NCBI GenBank assembly: GCA_025937785.1
Contig: JAICQQ010000044.1
Location: 1-46,360 of the forward strand
Source: Polyangiaceae bacterium
Lineage (GTDB): Bacteria; Myxococcota_A; Polyangia; Polyangiales; Polyangiaceae
Length of the DNA: 46,360 nt
Direction: 5' to 3'
Part shown: positions 1 to 8,808 of the stretch, piece after piece
Layout: the number at the start of each line of letters is the position of its first letter
How positions within the stretch are numbered: position 1 is the first letter of the stretch
Position numbers and translations under genes: made by a program
Notes under the pieces: model-generated
The model's database searches: none
What the model saw: the letters and a program-made list of their open reading frames with translations, nothing else
What the model was told of the DNA's origin: nothing

Positions 1-294
1 CCGCGCTTTCCTATCCGCACTGGGAGTTGCCTTTCGTTTGGTTGTTTCGTGTTTGGCAACAAGAGACAAACACAGACGAAAGGGCTCCTTCCAGTACTTT
101 CTGCTCCTCAGCTCAGCTGACGGAATGTCGCATTGGGGTTAAACGTCTGGGGAGAGGAGAGCGCTGGCACACGCCCCCTGTGGAGCGGGCGCGAAACCGT
201 TCTCTATGAAGCAGAAAGGACTTCGGTCCAACGCCCGAGAAGGGCGGTGTTGTACCAAACTGCCAACACGCTGTAGAGTAGGCCGCGTAGACCC
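1..294. other. No gene recognised
   Basis: This stretch is less GC-biased than the genes that follow and has no frame with a convincing coding pattern. The frame of the first real gene is closed by a stop at 274-276. I see no RNA gene or clear promoter. It is probably intergenic, or the edge of a feature cut by the window border. Confidence 0.4.
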
Positions 295-903
295 GTGCTT
301 CTGTTTCAGAAAGCTTTCCACGAGGGCCTGAAAAGCGGCGCTATCACGCTCACCTATCGCCACTGGCCGAAGGCCCGCGTCAAGGCGGGCGGGAGGTACC
401 GCTGCCACCCGATCGGGGTGCTCGAGGTGGACGGCATCACGCGCGTGAAGGTCAAGGACATCACGACCGACGACGCCCTGCGCTCGGGCTTCGAAACGCG
501 CGAGGCGCTCGTCAACTACCTGGCCGGGGGCCCCGCGGGCCGCATGAGCGATGCGACCGAACTGTTTCGCGTCGAGCTCCACTACGCCGGTGACGGGGAT
601 CGTGTAGCCCTGGCGCTCGAGGCGGAACTTTCGCCGCAAGACGTGCAGACGCTTCAAAAGAAGCTCGCAAAACTCGACGCGGACAGCCCGTGGACTCTCG
701 ACACGCTGCGCACGATCGAGCAGCACCCACGAGTCGCCGCGCGAATTCTGGCGCAAAAACTAGGGCGCGATCGCGACCCGTTCAAGATCGACGTGCGCAA
801 GCTCAAGCACCTCGGTCTCACGCAGAGCTTCGAGGTCGGCTACGAACTCTCGCCGCGCGGCAAGGCCTTCCTAGAGGCGCTCGGGCACCCCTCCGGAGCT
901 TGA
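295..903 (+). CDS. ASCH/PUA-like domain protein
   Basis: 202 residues from a GTG start, the first possible start after the in-frame stop at 274-276; no strong ribosome binding site is visible. The N-terminal half looks like an ASCH (PUA superfamily) fold: a short helix (FHEGLKSGAITLTYRHW), then strands with a basic K-A-G-G-R-Y-R turn and the pattern GVLEVDGITRVKVKDIT followed by DALRSGFETREALVNYL. ASCH domains are thought to bind RNA or modified nucleotides. The C-terminal half (about residues 100-200) is helical and ends in a winged-helix-like stretch (LKHLGLTQSFEVGYELSPRGKAFLEAL), so it may add nucleic-acid binding. The exact role is unknown. Confidence 0.75.
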   Translation: MLLFQKAFHEGLKSGAITLTYRHWPKARVKAGGRYRCHPIGVLEVDGITRVKVKDITTDDALRSGFETREALVNYLAGGPAGRMSDATELFRVELHYAGDGDRVALALEAELSPQDVQTLQKKLAKLDADSPWTLDTLRTIEQHPRVAARILAQKLGRDRDPFKIDVRKLKHLGLTQSFEVGYELSPRGKAFLEALGHPSGA

Positions 904-936
904 AGGCCCGCCGCTGCAGAGAGCCAGCGTTTCGGC

Positions 937-1062
937 TCACTCGACGCTGGTGAGCGTGTTGATGTTGGTGCGACGCAGCAGCAGCTGCCCGTCTTCGATG
1001 GTGTTGGTAGCAGGCGTCGTCGTGGGCGGGTGCGCCACCTTCGCTCGCTCGACTCGCGCCCG
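937..1062 (-). other. Coding-like in-frame continuation after the stop of the metallophosphatase gene
   Basis: After the TGA at 1063-1065 the same minus-strand frame stays open for 41 codons and ends at a second TGA (937-939). By my count 35 of the 41 codons end in G or C, the bias of true genes here, and the peptide end (IEDGQLLLRRTNINTLTSVE) looks protein-like. It may be a former C-terminal extension cut off by a stop mutation, or a 33-residue gene starting at a GTG at 1036-1038. Selenocysteine insertion is unlikely because this enzyme family does not use it. Confidence 0.35.
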
Positions 1063-1923
1063 TCACGATCGCGAAGCGCCAGCGTGCAAGCGCCGCACCT
1101 CTACGCCGTCTCGCAGAGCGTCTGCCGCTGGGTAGTGTGCGGCGAGATCCAGCTGGACGTAGCGCTTCTCGTGTTCGACGGCGCCGAAGAGCACCGGGCA
1201 CACTTGATTACCCCCCTCGCAGAAAAGCCCGTTTTCAGCGCGATCGTGTCCGTGCACCACGACACTGAGCGGGCGCATGCTCTGAGCACTGCCCACGCGA
1301 TTCAGTTGCGCCAGGAGCTTTGCGGTGGTCTCGCCGCGCTGCCCGTAGGCAAACAAGAACCCGCGCAAAATGCCGTCGTGGTAGGCGCTGTCCTTGGTGC
1401 GCGGGATGTCGATGTCATTCAAGTCCGCCAGCGACTGCAAGGTGGCGTCCGGCGAACCGTGGGTCATGAGCACGCCGCACTCGCTCGAGACGGCCAAGAG
1501 CGCACTGCGAAACAGCGTGTGCATTCGCTGGACCTCGGCCGCAGTCATGCTGCTTTCGAGCTGTGCTGCCTCGTCGGGGTAGAACTTGCTCGTACGCACC
1601 CCACCGACGTGCGCGTAATCGTGGTTGCCGAGCACGAAATGCAGCTGTCTGGGAAACTCTTCTCGGAGCTCCAGAATGCGAGCGACGATCGCCGCCGACT
1701 CGTCGTCGTAGTCGTAGAGCCGGGGCTCGCGCTGCCGCGCCTCGGCGCTCGGACCATGCACGACATCGCCTAGAATCACCCAATGGGCGTGCTCGGCGTG
1801 TTCGGCCACATGTTCGCGAAAGATGGCTTCGAGGCGGCGAAAGTCAGCCCCGTTCCCGTGGAGATCCGTGTTGACGAGGGCGACCCCGGCTCCCGGAAGG
1901 CGGAAGTGACGGGGCGCGGCCAT
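1063..1923 (-). CDS. Calcineurin-like (PPP-type) metallophosphatase
   Basis: About 286 residues from the ATG at 1921-1923; the frame is open further upstream but that part is Arg/Ser-rich and runs into the divergent reductase gene. The dinuclear metal motifs are all present in order: DLH (Asp20, His22), GDVVHG (Asp53), GNHD (Asn100-His101), MTHGSP (His155) and VVHGHD (His224, His226). The layout resembles bacterial PPP phosphatases and diadenosine-tetraphosphatase-like enzymes, so it probably hydrolyses a phosphomonoester or phosphoanhydride in the cytoplasm. The substrate cannot be told from sequence. It is divergent from the aldo/keto reductase gene with about 90 bases between starts. The stop is followed by a coding-like continuation, listed separately. 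Confidence 0.85.
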   Translation of the reverse strand: MAAPRHFRLPGAGVALVNTDLHGNGADFRRLEAIFREHVAEHAEHAHWVILGDVVHGPSAEARQREPRLYDYDDESAAIVARILELREEFPRQLHFVLGNHDYAHVGGVRTSKFYPDEAAQLESSMTAAEVQRMHTLFRSALLAVSSECGVLMTHGSPDATLQSLADLNDIDIPRTKDSAYHDGILRGFLFAYGQRGETTAKLLAQLNRVGSAQSMRPLSVVVHGHDRAENGLFCEGGNQVCPVLFGAVEHEKRYVQLDLAAHYPAADALRDGVEVRRLHAGASRS

Positions 1924-2015
1924 GCAGCGAGGTTGCCCCTGGGACCCGCGGGACGCAAGACTCGCGAGCGCGAGGTCTTGCCGCAGCGCGCACACGCACC
2001 GATACTGGGAGCGGG

Positions 2016-2846
2016 ATGCCCATGCCAGAAGCCATGCCACCGCTGCTGTACGGAACCGCTTGGAAGAAGGAGCGAACGAGCACCCTGGTCGAGCTGGCGC
2101 TGCGCCTCGGGTTTCGCGGCATCGACACGGCGTGCCAGCCGAAGCACTACGACGAAGGCGGCGTCGGCGCCGGCGTGGCCGAGTGCTTGGCGCGCGGGCT
2201 CACCCGCGAGAGCCTGTACTTGCAGACCAAGTTCACTCCGCTTGCCGGCCAAGACCCCAATCGAGTGCCGTATGCGCGGCAGGCGAACCTCGCCACTCAG
2301 ATACGGCAGTCGTGTGAGCGATCCCTGGAGAACCTGCGCACGACCTACCTCGACGGCCTGCTGTTGCATTCGCCGCTCCCGAGCGCGACGCAAACCATGG
2401 AGGCGTGGCAAGTGCTCGAGGAGCTAGTGCGAAGCGGCGTCGTGCGCAGTATCGGGATCAGCAACTGCTATTCACCTGACCTATTCCGAAAGCTATGCGA
2501 AGAGACGAGCATCAAGCCCCACGCGCTGCAGAACCGCTTCTACGCTAAAACGGGCTATGACGTCGAATTGCGGGCGCTGTGTCGCAGGCACGGCGTGCAT
2601 TACCAGAGCTTCTGGACGCTGACAGCCAACCCCCACGTGCTCGAAGACCCCCGCTTGCAGGCCATCGCGGCTCGTTACGGCAAGACTCCCGCGCAGACCT
2701 TCTTTCGCTGCTTGATGCACGAGGGCATCGTGCCCTTGACGGGCACCACCTCGCGCGAGCACATGCAGCAAGATCTCGACGCGGTCAGGTTCACGCTCGA
2801 GCCGCACGACGTGCGGGTCATCTTCGGTTTGCTCGGCTTACCCTAG
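2016..2846 (+). CDS. Aldo/keto reductase
   Basis: 276 residues. A GGGAG sits at 2007-2011; the ATG at 2016 is used, but the in-frame ATGs at 2022 or 2034 are possible and 2022 has better spacing. The four catalytic residues of the family are present: Asp37 (GIDTA), Tyr45 (KHYDEGG), Lys72 (LQTKF) and His118 (LLLHSP). A C-terminal PLTGTTSREHM segment corresponds to the NADP-binding region of the barrel. It should be a cytoplasmic NAD(P)H-dependent carbonyl reductase. The length is normal for short members. The substrate is unknown and no neighbour suggests one. Confidence 0.9.
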   Translation: MPMPEAMPPLLYGTAWKKERTSTLVELALRLGFRGIDTACQPKHYDEGGVGAGVAECLARGLTRESLYLQTKFTPLAGQDPNRVPYARQANLATQIRQSCERSLENLRTTYLDGLLLHSPLPSATQTMEAWQVLEELVRSGVVRSIGISNCYSPDLFRKLCEETSIKPHALQNRFYAKTGYDVELRALCRRHGVHYQSFWTLTANPHVLEDPRLQAIAARYGKTPAQTFFRCLMHEGIVPLTGTTSREHMQQDLDAVRFTLEPHDVRVIFGLLGLP

Positions 2847-2950
2847 CGTTCGCCTTTCCCTCGACCCGCCTCGACCATCGACCCGCCTCGAGGAGTCCCG
2901 GCCCGCCTTCAAGCGGGCACGGTGACCCCTCGAGCGTCCGCACGGTTGGG

Positions 2951-3181
2951 CTAGACGCGCGGACGCGGGTTGGCGGCGTCCTTGTCGAAGGACGACACCC
3001 AGGAATCGACTCGACGCTCGGCTTCCGCCTTGGCGACGCCGTAGCGCTCCTGAATCTTGCCGACGAGCCGCTCACGCTCACCTTCGACCTTGTCGAGGTC
3101 GTCGTCGGTGAGGTCGCCCCACGCCTTGCGAGCGCTGCCCTTGAATTGCTTCCAATTACCTCGAATCTGGTCCCAGTTCAT
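2951..3181 (-). CDS. CsbD-like stress protein
   Basis: 76 residues starting MNWDQIRGNWKQFKGSARKA, the hallmark of the CsbD family (Asn-Trp-Asp/Asp-x-I-x-G-x-W-K-Q-x-K-G). A strong AGGAG lies about 8 bases before the ATG, which fixes this start over the longer open frame. The rest is charged and helical (DDLDKVEGERERLVGKIQ). Family members are small cytoplasmic proteins induced by general stress; their biochemical function is not known. The gene is monocistronic, divergent from the TM2 protein. Confidence 0.92.
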   Translation of the reverse strand: MNWDQIRGNWKQFKGSARKAWGDLTDDDLDKVEGERERLVGKIQERYGVAKAEAERRVDSWVSSFDKDAANPRPRV

Positions 3182-3441
3182 GTCGATACTCCTTTTGAGG
3201 TTGGGGACATGCCGAAAGGTTTCCATCGTCGAAGAGCATGTTCCGTGCCCAAGACGATCCCTGCTAGGGTGGCCGCAATTTCGCCCCCCAGCCGACCGAC
3301 TGTGCGTCGCAAACCGCCTCGCGTGTGTCCGAAACGAAGTGCAGAGCTCACAACAGGTGGAACTATCGGGGCGATCCGCAGGGGTGCCGCTTCGCTGGCG
3401 CCCGAGGGCCCGTGGCGCGCTTCCTGCACCGGCGGCCACTC

Positions 3442-3672
3442 ATGCTAGGCGCGCATCCCGTCTTGGACAGAGAAGGCCTCTCGGCTGTGCTTTCACTCAT
3501 GGTTCCCGGAGCGGGCCAGATCTACAACGGAGACTTCGCGCGCGGCGCGTTCTGGCTCCTCGTTACCCCGGGCTTCTGGCTGGGCACCGGCGGCATGTTG
3601 GGCTGGGCCTGTCACTTGACGTCGGCGTACACGGCGTATCGCCGTGCCACACGTGCCGTCACCGTCGCGTAG
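3442..3672 (+). CDS. TM2-domain small membrane protein
   Basis: 76 residues from the ATG at 3442; a GTG at 3325 would add 39 residues of poorly conserved, Arg/Cys-containing sequence and cannot be excluded. The core VPGAGQIYNGDFARGAFW is the TM2 motif (Pro-Gly-x-G-Q-x-Y-x-G-x-x-x-x-G), followed by two hydrophobic segments (WLLVTPGFWLGTGG and MLGWACHLTSAYTAY) forming a short hairpin in the inner membrane. The function of TM2 proteins in bacteria is not established. Confidence 0.7.
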   Translation: MLGAHPVLDREGLSAVLSLMVPGAGQIYNGDFARGAFWLLVTPGFWLGTGGMLGWACHLTSAYTAYRRATRAVTVA

Positions 3673-3810
3673 CCCGCAGCCCCGCGGCTGTTGAATCGTT
3701 CAGCCGGCGGCCTTGCCGGCCCCAGCTCTATACCCCAGACACGCCTAGTCATTTGGCCCGCCTCGCGCGTCCTCTTGTGGCGGCCCTAGCTCGCCGGCTA
3801 TCGTCCACTG

Positions 3811-5575
3811 ATGGGAGCGGGGTCGAACCGACGGTGGTGGTGGCAGCTGATCACGGCACCGCGAACCGCCGACCCCGAACGCGATCTGCGCGCGGACCTG
3901 CTCACGGCACTCGAAGTCGTGTTCTTGGCGCTCGTGAGTGTGATCGGTCTGTTGGTGCTGCCGCGTTGGCAGAACCCCCATGCGCCGCACGTGACCGCCA
4001 CGTTCCACGCTTCCCTCTTCGCTACGTTGGCAGTGCTGGGCTGCGTGATCGTCAATCGCAGAGGAGAAAGCGAAGCCTCCGCGCAGCTCTTCATCGCCGT
4101 GACTCTCGGCACGACGCTCTGGGGCAGCTACGAGCTGCCGATCCTGCTCGTCGCCATCACGGTGGTCGTGCTGCTCGCTATCGCGCTGTTCCCCCTGAAA
4201 GGTGGCCACCGCGATCGGCGGCTTTGCCGTGATCGTGGAACCCATCGTGTTGCTGGGGAATGCCAGCGTCGATGACTTGGTAGTCCCCGTCTGTACCAAT
4301 GGCTCCGTGCTCGCCCTCGGCGTGGTGCTGCAGGTCTATCAAGCGAAGAGCGAACGCCACCGCTCGCGCGAGCTGCTGAGGCTGCAGGCGCGGCTGCTTC
4401 ACTCGCAGCGCCTGGACGCGCTCGGGCAATTGGCGGGCGGTGTCGCGCACGATTTCAACAACCTGTTGACTGCGATCGTCGGCAGCGCCGAGCTAGCGGC
4501 GGCCGAACTCGATCCCCGGCATCCCGCCCAGGAAGACCTGCGGGCGGTGCTCGACGCCACCGAGCGCGCAGTTCGCGTGACTGGAAAGCTCCTGGCATTC
4601 AGCCGGCGCCAAGTCATGCAAGCGGAGCCGGTCGACTTCCACGCGCGGGTGGTCGAGACCGAAGCGCTGCTGCGGCGACTCTTGCGCGAGAACATCGAGA
4701 TCGAGACCCAGCGCGAGAACGACACCGGCTGGGTGCTCGTAGATCCCGTGCAACTCGAACAGGTCATCGTCAACCTCGCATTGAACGCAGGTGACGCCAT
4801 GCCGGAGGGCGGCACCCTGTCGCTGTCGACCAAGAGCGTAACGGTGAACGACAACCTCCTCGACCTGCGTCCGGGCGTGTATGGACGCCTGCGGGTGTCG
4901 GACACGGGTGGTGGCATCCCTGCCAATGTTCTACCCCACATCTTCGAACCGTTCTTCACCACGAAGGACCGGCATCGTGGGACTGGCCTTGGTTTGGCCA
5001 CGGTCTACGGCATCATGCAGCAGAGCGGCGGCGCGGTGACGGTGACGAATCTGCCTGGGAAAGGTGTAGCGTTCGAAGTCTTCTTCCCGGCGACGTCGGC
5101 GCCGGCGGCCGTCGAGCCCGCGCGCATGAGCCCCGTTCCGCGCGAGAGTGCGGAAGACCGCACCGTTTTCGTGGTCGAGGACGACGAGCTAGTGCGCAGA
5201 CTCACGGTGAAAACGTTGCGCCAAGCAGGCTACCGCGTCATCGACTTCGCCTCGGGTGAAGAAGCGCTTGCGCGGCTCGACAGCTACGAGGGAGAGGTGC
5301 CGCTGTTGGTCACCGACGTCGTATTGCTCGGGATGAGCGGCGTCGAAGTGGCACGCCGCTTCTCCGAGCGGCACCCGACGATGCGAGCGCTGCTGATGTC
5401 CGGCTACGCCGACGAAGTCCTGGCCCGCACGGGCGTGCACGAAGTCGGCAGAGCCTTTCTCGAGAAGCCGTTCACCCCTGCAAGATTGCTCGCGGCGGTG
5501 CGAGCGTTGAGCATCGCCCCCGAAGTCCAAGAGTGTGCGGCTATCGGCGATCGCCCCACAACGGCTCGATCATGA
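3811..5575 (+). pseudogene. Membrane hybrid histidine kinase with receiver, frameshifted at about 4198-4203
   Basis: The 5' frame (3811 to about 4200) encodes four hydrophobic segments; the 3' frame (open from 4202) continues with two more (VATAIGGFAVIVEPIVLLG and NGSVLALGVVLQVY) and then a complete kinase. Removing one base from the AAA/GG tract at 4198-4202 joins them into one six-helix membrane sensor. The kinase part has the H-box AGGVAHDFNNLLTAIVGS, the N-box NLALNAGDAMPEGG, the G-boxes DTGGGIP and GTGLGLATVYG, and a C-terminal receiver with VEDDE, phospho-acceptor TDVVLLGMSG and the EKPFT lysine. No DNA-binding output is fused. As sequenced, a soluble kinase could still start at the GTG at 4202. 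A sequencing indel or a true frameshift are both possible. Confidence 0.85.
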
Positions 5576-5674
5576 AGCGCTACTCGACCGAAATCACGAC
5601 AGCTGCGCGCTGCACACATGCTCTCACTCCCGAAATCACTGACCGGCGCGCCCGAGTGGCACTACAATGACGCG

Positions 5675-6505
5675 ATGAACCCGACCAGTGTCGACGCTGG
5701 GAACGACGAGGTAGCCAGGTACGAGCAGCGCTTGAAGGGCGGCCGCGGAGGCCGCTCGGGCTGGGTGTTCTTCTCGTTTCTGTTCGTGCTGTTTCTGCTG
5801 TTCGTCAGCGCGACCGGGGCCTTCGTCTACATGCGCTACTTGCCGGAACGCGACCGCGCGCAAGCAGACGCCAAGGCCCTGGCAGAAACCACCACGCGCT
5901 ACAACGAGCTCAAGAGCAGCCTGGACCGAGCCGAGCGCGGCCTGAGCTCTACGCGAGCCGAACGTGACCGGCTGGATGAAGAGCGCGCCCAGGCCCTGAA
6001 GGACAAAGAGAGCGCCATTCAGGAGCTGGAGCGCGTGAAGAGCGAGCTCAAGAACAGCCTGGAAGGCGAGCTCGAGAGTGGCGACGTAGGGATCGAGCGA
6101 CGCGGCAGCCAACTCGTGGTCGATGTGGCCGATCAAGTGCTGTTCGGGGTCGGTGATGCCGAGATCAGCGAACGGGGCCAAGATGTGCTGAAACGCGTGG
6201 CCCAAGCGCTGGCCAAACGCACGGACCACGTGGTGCAGGTCCGCGGCCACACTGACAATTCTGCGATCAAGTCAGCCGAGATCCGAGAGCGTTTTCCGAC
6301 GAATTGGGAGCTTTCGACGGCGCGGGCCACCAACGTGGTGCGCTTCCTGCAGGACTCTGGGCAGATCGCCGGTCAGCGTTTGATGGCCGCGGGTTTCGCA
6401 CAGTATCAACCGGTGAGCAGCAACGCGAGCGAGGCCGGCCGCCGCAAGAACCGCCGCATCGAGATCGTGCTGCTGTCGCAAACACCCAACGGCGAGTCCC
6501 GCTGA
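5675..6505 (+). CDS. OmpA/MotB-like peptidoglycan-binding protein
   Basis: 276 residues from the ATG at 5675 (MNPTSVDAGNDEV); an upstream start at 5618 would add 19 weak residues. The order is a short cytoplasmic tail, one transmembrane helix (about 29-53, GWVFFSFLFVLFLLFVSATG), a Glu/Arg/Lys-rich coiled coil (about 60-145) and a C-terminal OmpA domain (VLFGVGDAEISERGQDVLKR, VRGHTDN, RRKNRRIEIVL). This architecture resembles MotB-type stators and TolR/OmpA linkers that tie an inner-membrane complex to the cell wall. No MotA or ExbB-like partner is adjacent. It is convergent with the ThuA gene, 12 bases apart. Confidence 0.85.
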   Translation: MNPTSVDAGNDEVARYEQRLKGGRGGRSGWVFFSFLFVLFLLFVSATGAFVYMRYLPERDRAQADAKALAETTTRYNELKSSLDRAERGLSSTRAERDRLDEERAQALKDKESAIQELERVKSELKNSLEGELESGDVGIERRGSQLVVDVADQVLFGVGDAEISERGQDVLKRVAQALAKRTDHVVQVRGHTDNSAIKSAEIRERFPTNWELSTARATNVVRFLQDSGQIAGQRLMAAGFAQYQPVSSNASEAGRRKNRRIEIVLLSQTPNGESR

Positions 6506-6517
6506 CGCTCAAGGGCG

Positions 6518-7570
6518 TCAATCCGCGAGACGAGCAGCCCATTCGATGCCGCCCTTCAAGTGAGCCATGAACTCCGGTTCGCTGTAGCTCTCCGACGTAT
6601 GTCCGAGCGCCGTGTAGAAGGATCGACCCCCCTCGTACTCGTGGTACCACGCGATGGGGTGGTCGCCGTCCATCTCGCTTTCGCCCGCGTCGTAGCTTTC
6701 CTCGTCGATGCTGATCAGCACCGTGACGTCCGGCCTTGGATTCGTGCGAAAGCCGTACCACTCGTCGGTGCGCACCCAGGTCTCGGAAAGGTGAGCCGTA
6801 GAGGGGTGGGCTCTGTCTTCGACGATCAGGGTCGCCTGTTGGATGTCGGGGTGCACGTCGAAGAAGGCACCCACGAGTGCGCCGTACCAAGGCCAGTCGA
6901 ATTCGGTATCTGACGCGGCGTGAATGCCCACGTAACCGTTGCCTGCGCGAATGTAACGTTCGAATGCCGCTTGTTGTGCCGCGTCCAGGATGTCTCCCGT
7001 CGGACTCAGCATCACGAGCACGTTGTACGGGGCCAGGCCGGCGTCGCTGAACACGGTGGCGTCCTCGCTCGCTGCAAACTCCCAGCCTTCCGCTTCGGCG
7101 AGGCTCCCCAAAGCCTCGATCGCAACCGGGATCGACGCGTGCCGATAACTGAGCGTGCGCGAGAACACCAGGAGCGAAGGCGTGACGGTCGTCGTCGTAC
7201 CGCCCGCGCCCTGAGCGCCCCCCGCGCTGACGGACCCCGTGAGGCTCGAGCCGCCCGCGCTGCCTCCCGTCCCGGCGGCGGTTCCGGTGCTGGTGCTCGT
7301 GTCCGCTGAGGACGTGTCCGCCGTGCCCGCGCTGGACGTGGTGCTCTCGCCGGCAGCGGTAGCGGTCATCCCCGACCCGGTAGTGCTGGCCACCGCCTGA
7401 GACGCGGCCGCGTTCACGGACGTGGGACCGACCGAGGCGCTCACTGAGCTGAGGCTGGTCCCGGTACCGCTGGACGCTCGAGTCGTGTCCGTGCCACCGT
7501 CGCCAGATGACTCGCTGCAGGCGAAACACAGCCAGGAGATGGCCAGCCGGCAGAGGCGCTGCGAAAGCAT
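6518..7570 (-). CDS. ThuA-domain secreted lipoprotein
   Basis: 350 residues from the ATG at 7568-7570 (MLSQRLCRLAISWLCFAC), a signal sequence ending at a plausible lipid cysteine. Then follows a linker of about 120 residues of Ser/Thr/Gly/Ala, and from about residue 130 a ThuA (trehalose-utilisation-like, class I amidotransferase-like) fold: LLVFSRTLSYRHASIP, YNVLVMLSPTGDIL, FERYIRAGNGYVGIHAASDTE, HPIAWYHEYEGGRSFYTALGH and HLKGGIEWA. The HAASD and ALGHT segments are typical of secreted ThuA proteins, often found near sugar metabolism; the reaction is not established. It is divergent from the GH12 gene with about 160 bases shared upstream. Confidence 0.88.
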   Translation of the reverse strand: MLSQRLCRLAISWLCFACSESSGDGGTDTTRASSGTGTSLSSVSASVGPTSVNAAASQAVASTTGSGMTATAAGESTTSSAGTADTSSADTSTSTGTAAGTGGSAGGSSLTGSVSAGGAQGAGGTTTTVTPSLLVFSRTLSYRHASIPVAIEALGSLAEAEGWEFAASEDATVFSDAGLAPYNVLVMLSPTGDILDAAQQAAFERYIRAGNGYVGIHAASDTEFDWPWYGALVGAFFDVHPDIQQATLIVEDRAHPSTAHLSETWVRTDEWYGFRTNPRPDVTVLISIDEESYDAGESEMDGDHPIAWYHEYEGGRSFYTALGHTSESYSEPEFMAHLKGGIEWAARLAD

Positions 7571-7729
7571 CGAGTGGCGGTACCATGGCTCGATCGTCAG
7601 CGCCAAACCGAGAGCTCGAGGTCAGCGCTCCAGGCGCAGCATGAGACCTAGGAAAAACGCCGGGCCAGCAATTTTCCTGCAAGGCAGTGCGCTGGACAAC
7701 AGCGCCACGCCTCGGTAGGGATCGATGCC

Positions 7730-8590
7730 ATGCGCGCCGCTTACCCTTGCTTTGGTGTTCTCCTCATTGCCACCGTCGGCTTGTCCGCGTTCGGATGCTC
7801 CATCGGCGAGAGTAGTTCCGGAACGGATTTCGATCCGGGAGACGACGGCAGCGAAACCGAGTGGATGGAGCTGGGCAAGGGAACCATGACCGGTTCCGGT
7901 GCGACCACTGAGCGTTATGCCAAGGCCGACGTCACCCGCGACGGGGTGAACTACTATTTCATGGCCAACGGATGGGGCCCGAACTTTCAGTCGCACTCCA
8001 TTTCGTGGAACGGCACCGCGTTCACCATCGAGACCATGAACGGCTCCGAGGGCTCGAACTACCAGCCTGCGTCGTACCCGACGGTGTTCTGCGGCGCCTA
8101 CTCGGATTCCGTTTCCGGGGCGTGCGGGCTCCCCGCAACGCTCGAGTCGCTGACGAGCCTGCGCACGGGGTGGAGCTGGCGAGCCAACGGCAACGCGGGC
8201 GAGTACAACGCTGCCTACGACATCTGGTTGGGCAACGGCACCACCACCAATACGCTCTCGGCGTATCTCATGGTGTGGTTTCGAGACCCAGCGGGGCAAC
8301 AGCCGGGCGGGCAGCTCGTCGTGCCGACCGTCGAGGTAAAGAACGTCCCCGGCCGGTGGAACATCTGGTCGGGGACTGTGTTCGATACACCTTACCTAGC
8401 GTACACCCGCGCCGAGGGTGCCGACACGTTGGCCCTGGAATTCGACGTGCTCGACTTCATGCGTGACTCCAAGGAGCGAAAGCTCGACGTGCCCGGAACG
8501 CACGTGCTCGGCGTCGCCGTCGGATTCGAGATCTGGAACGGCCCCGTCGACAATCTCGAGTCCGTCGACTTCTTCGTCCACGCGGAATAG
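7730..8590 (+). CDS. GH12-fold secreted lipoprotein lacking the nucleophile
   Basis: 286 residues. The signal peptide ends at a lipobox-like AFGC (Cys23), then comes a short acidic linker and a GH12 (endoglucanase/xyloglucanase) jelly roll: ANGWGPNF, SYPTVFCGAY, YNAAYDIWL, AYLMVWF, GRWNIWSG, LEFDVLDFMRD and VGFEIWNGP. By comparison with Streptomyces GH12 cellulases (YDIWLD...TEIMIWF...GFEPWQ), the acid/base Glu is kept (Glu267), but the position of the catalytic nucleophile Glu is Tyr179 (TAT at 8264-8266). The fold is secure. Hydrolysis by the usual retaining mechanism is doubtful, so it may be a glucan-binding protein or use another mechanism. Confidence refers to the family. Confidence 0.88.
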   Translation: MRAAYPCFGVLLIATVGLSAFGCSIGESSSGTDFDPGDDGSETEWMELGKGTMTGSGATTERYAKADVTRDGVNYYFMANGWGPNFQSHSISWNGTAFTIETMNGSEGSNYQPASYPTVFCGAYSDSVSGACGLPATLESLTSLRTGWSWRANGNAGEYNAAYDIWLGNGTTTNTLSAYLMVWFRDPAGQQPGGQLVVPTVEVKNVPGRWNIWSGTVFDTPYLAYTRAEGADTLALEFDVLDFMRDSKERKLDVPGTHVLGVAVGFEIWNGPVDNLESVDFFVHAE

Positions 8591-8808
8591 CCGAGCTCGG
8601 CGCTGCTCGCCGTCTCACCGCAGAGCTGACAACGCTTGCGGGTCGGCGGACCCCGACAGCCCGTGGTGTGCCATAAACGCCCGTCGTGACGAGTTGCCTC
8701 GGGTGACCGCTCCAATGGCGCGGGTGGGCGTCGGCTCACCGGGCACGATGCTTGCACCGATCTCGTGCTGGACAGCGTGACAGCGCTGCTGACAGCAAGG
8801 AATCGACC

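Noticed and set aside
1063..1065. Selenocysteine codon in the metallophosphatase
   Set aside because: No such residue is known at this place in the family; catalytic residues are metal ligands upstream.
4190..4205. Programmed ribosomal frameshift in the membrane kinase
   Set aside because: A +1 shift is needed and no known slippery or stop-coupled signal is present; a mutation or sequencing indel is simpler.
6267..7682. Long Arg-rich minus-strand frame overlapping the ThuA and OmpA-like genes
   Set aside because: Composition is typical of an out-of-frame reading; it overlaps two convincing genes and has no family motif.
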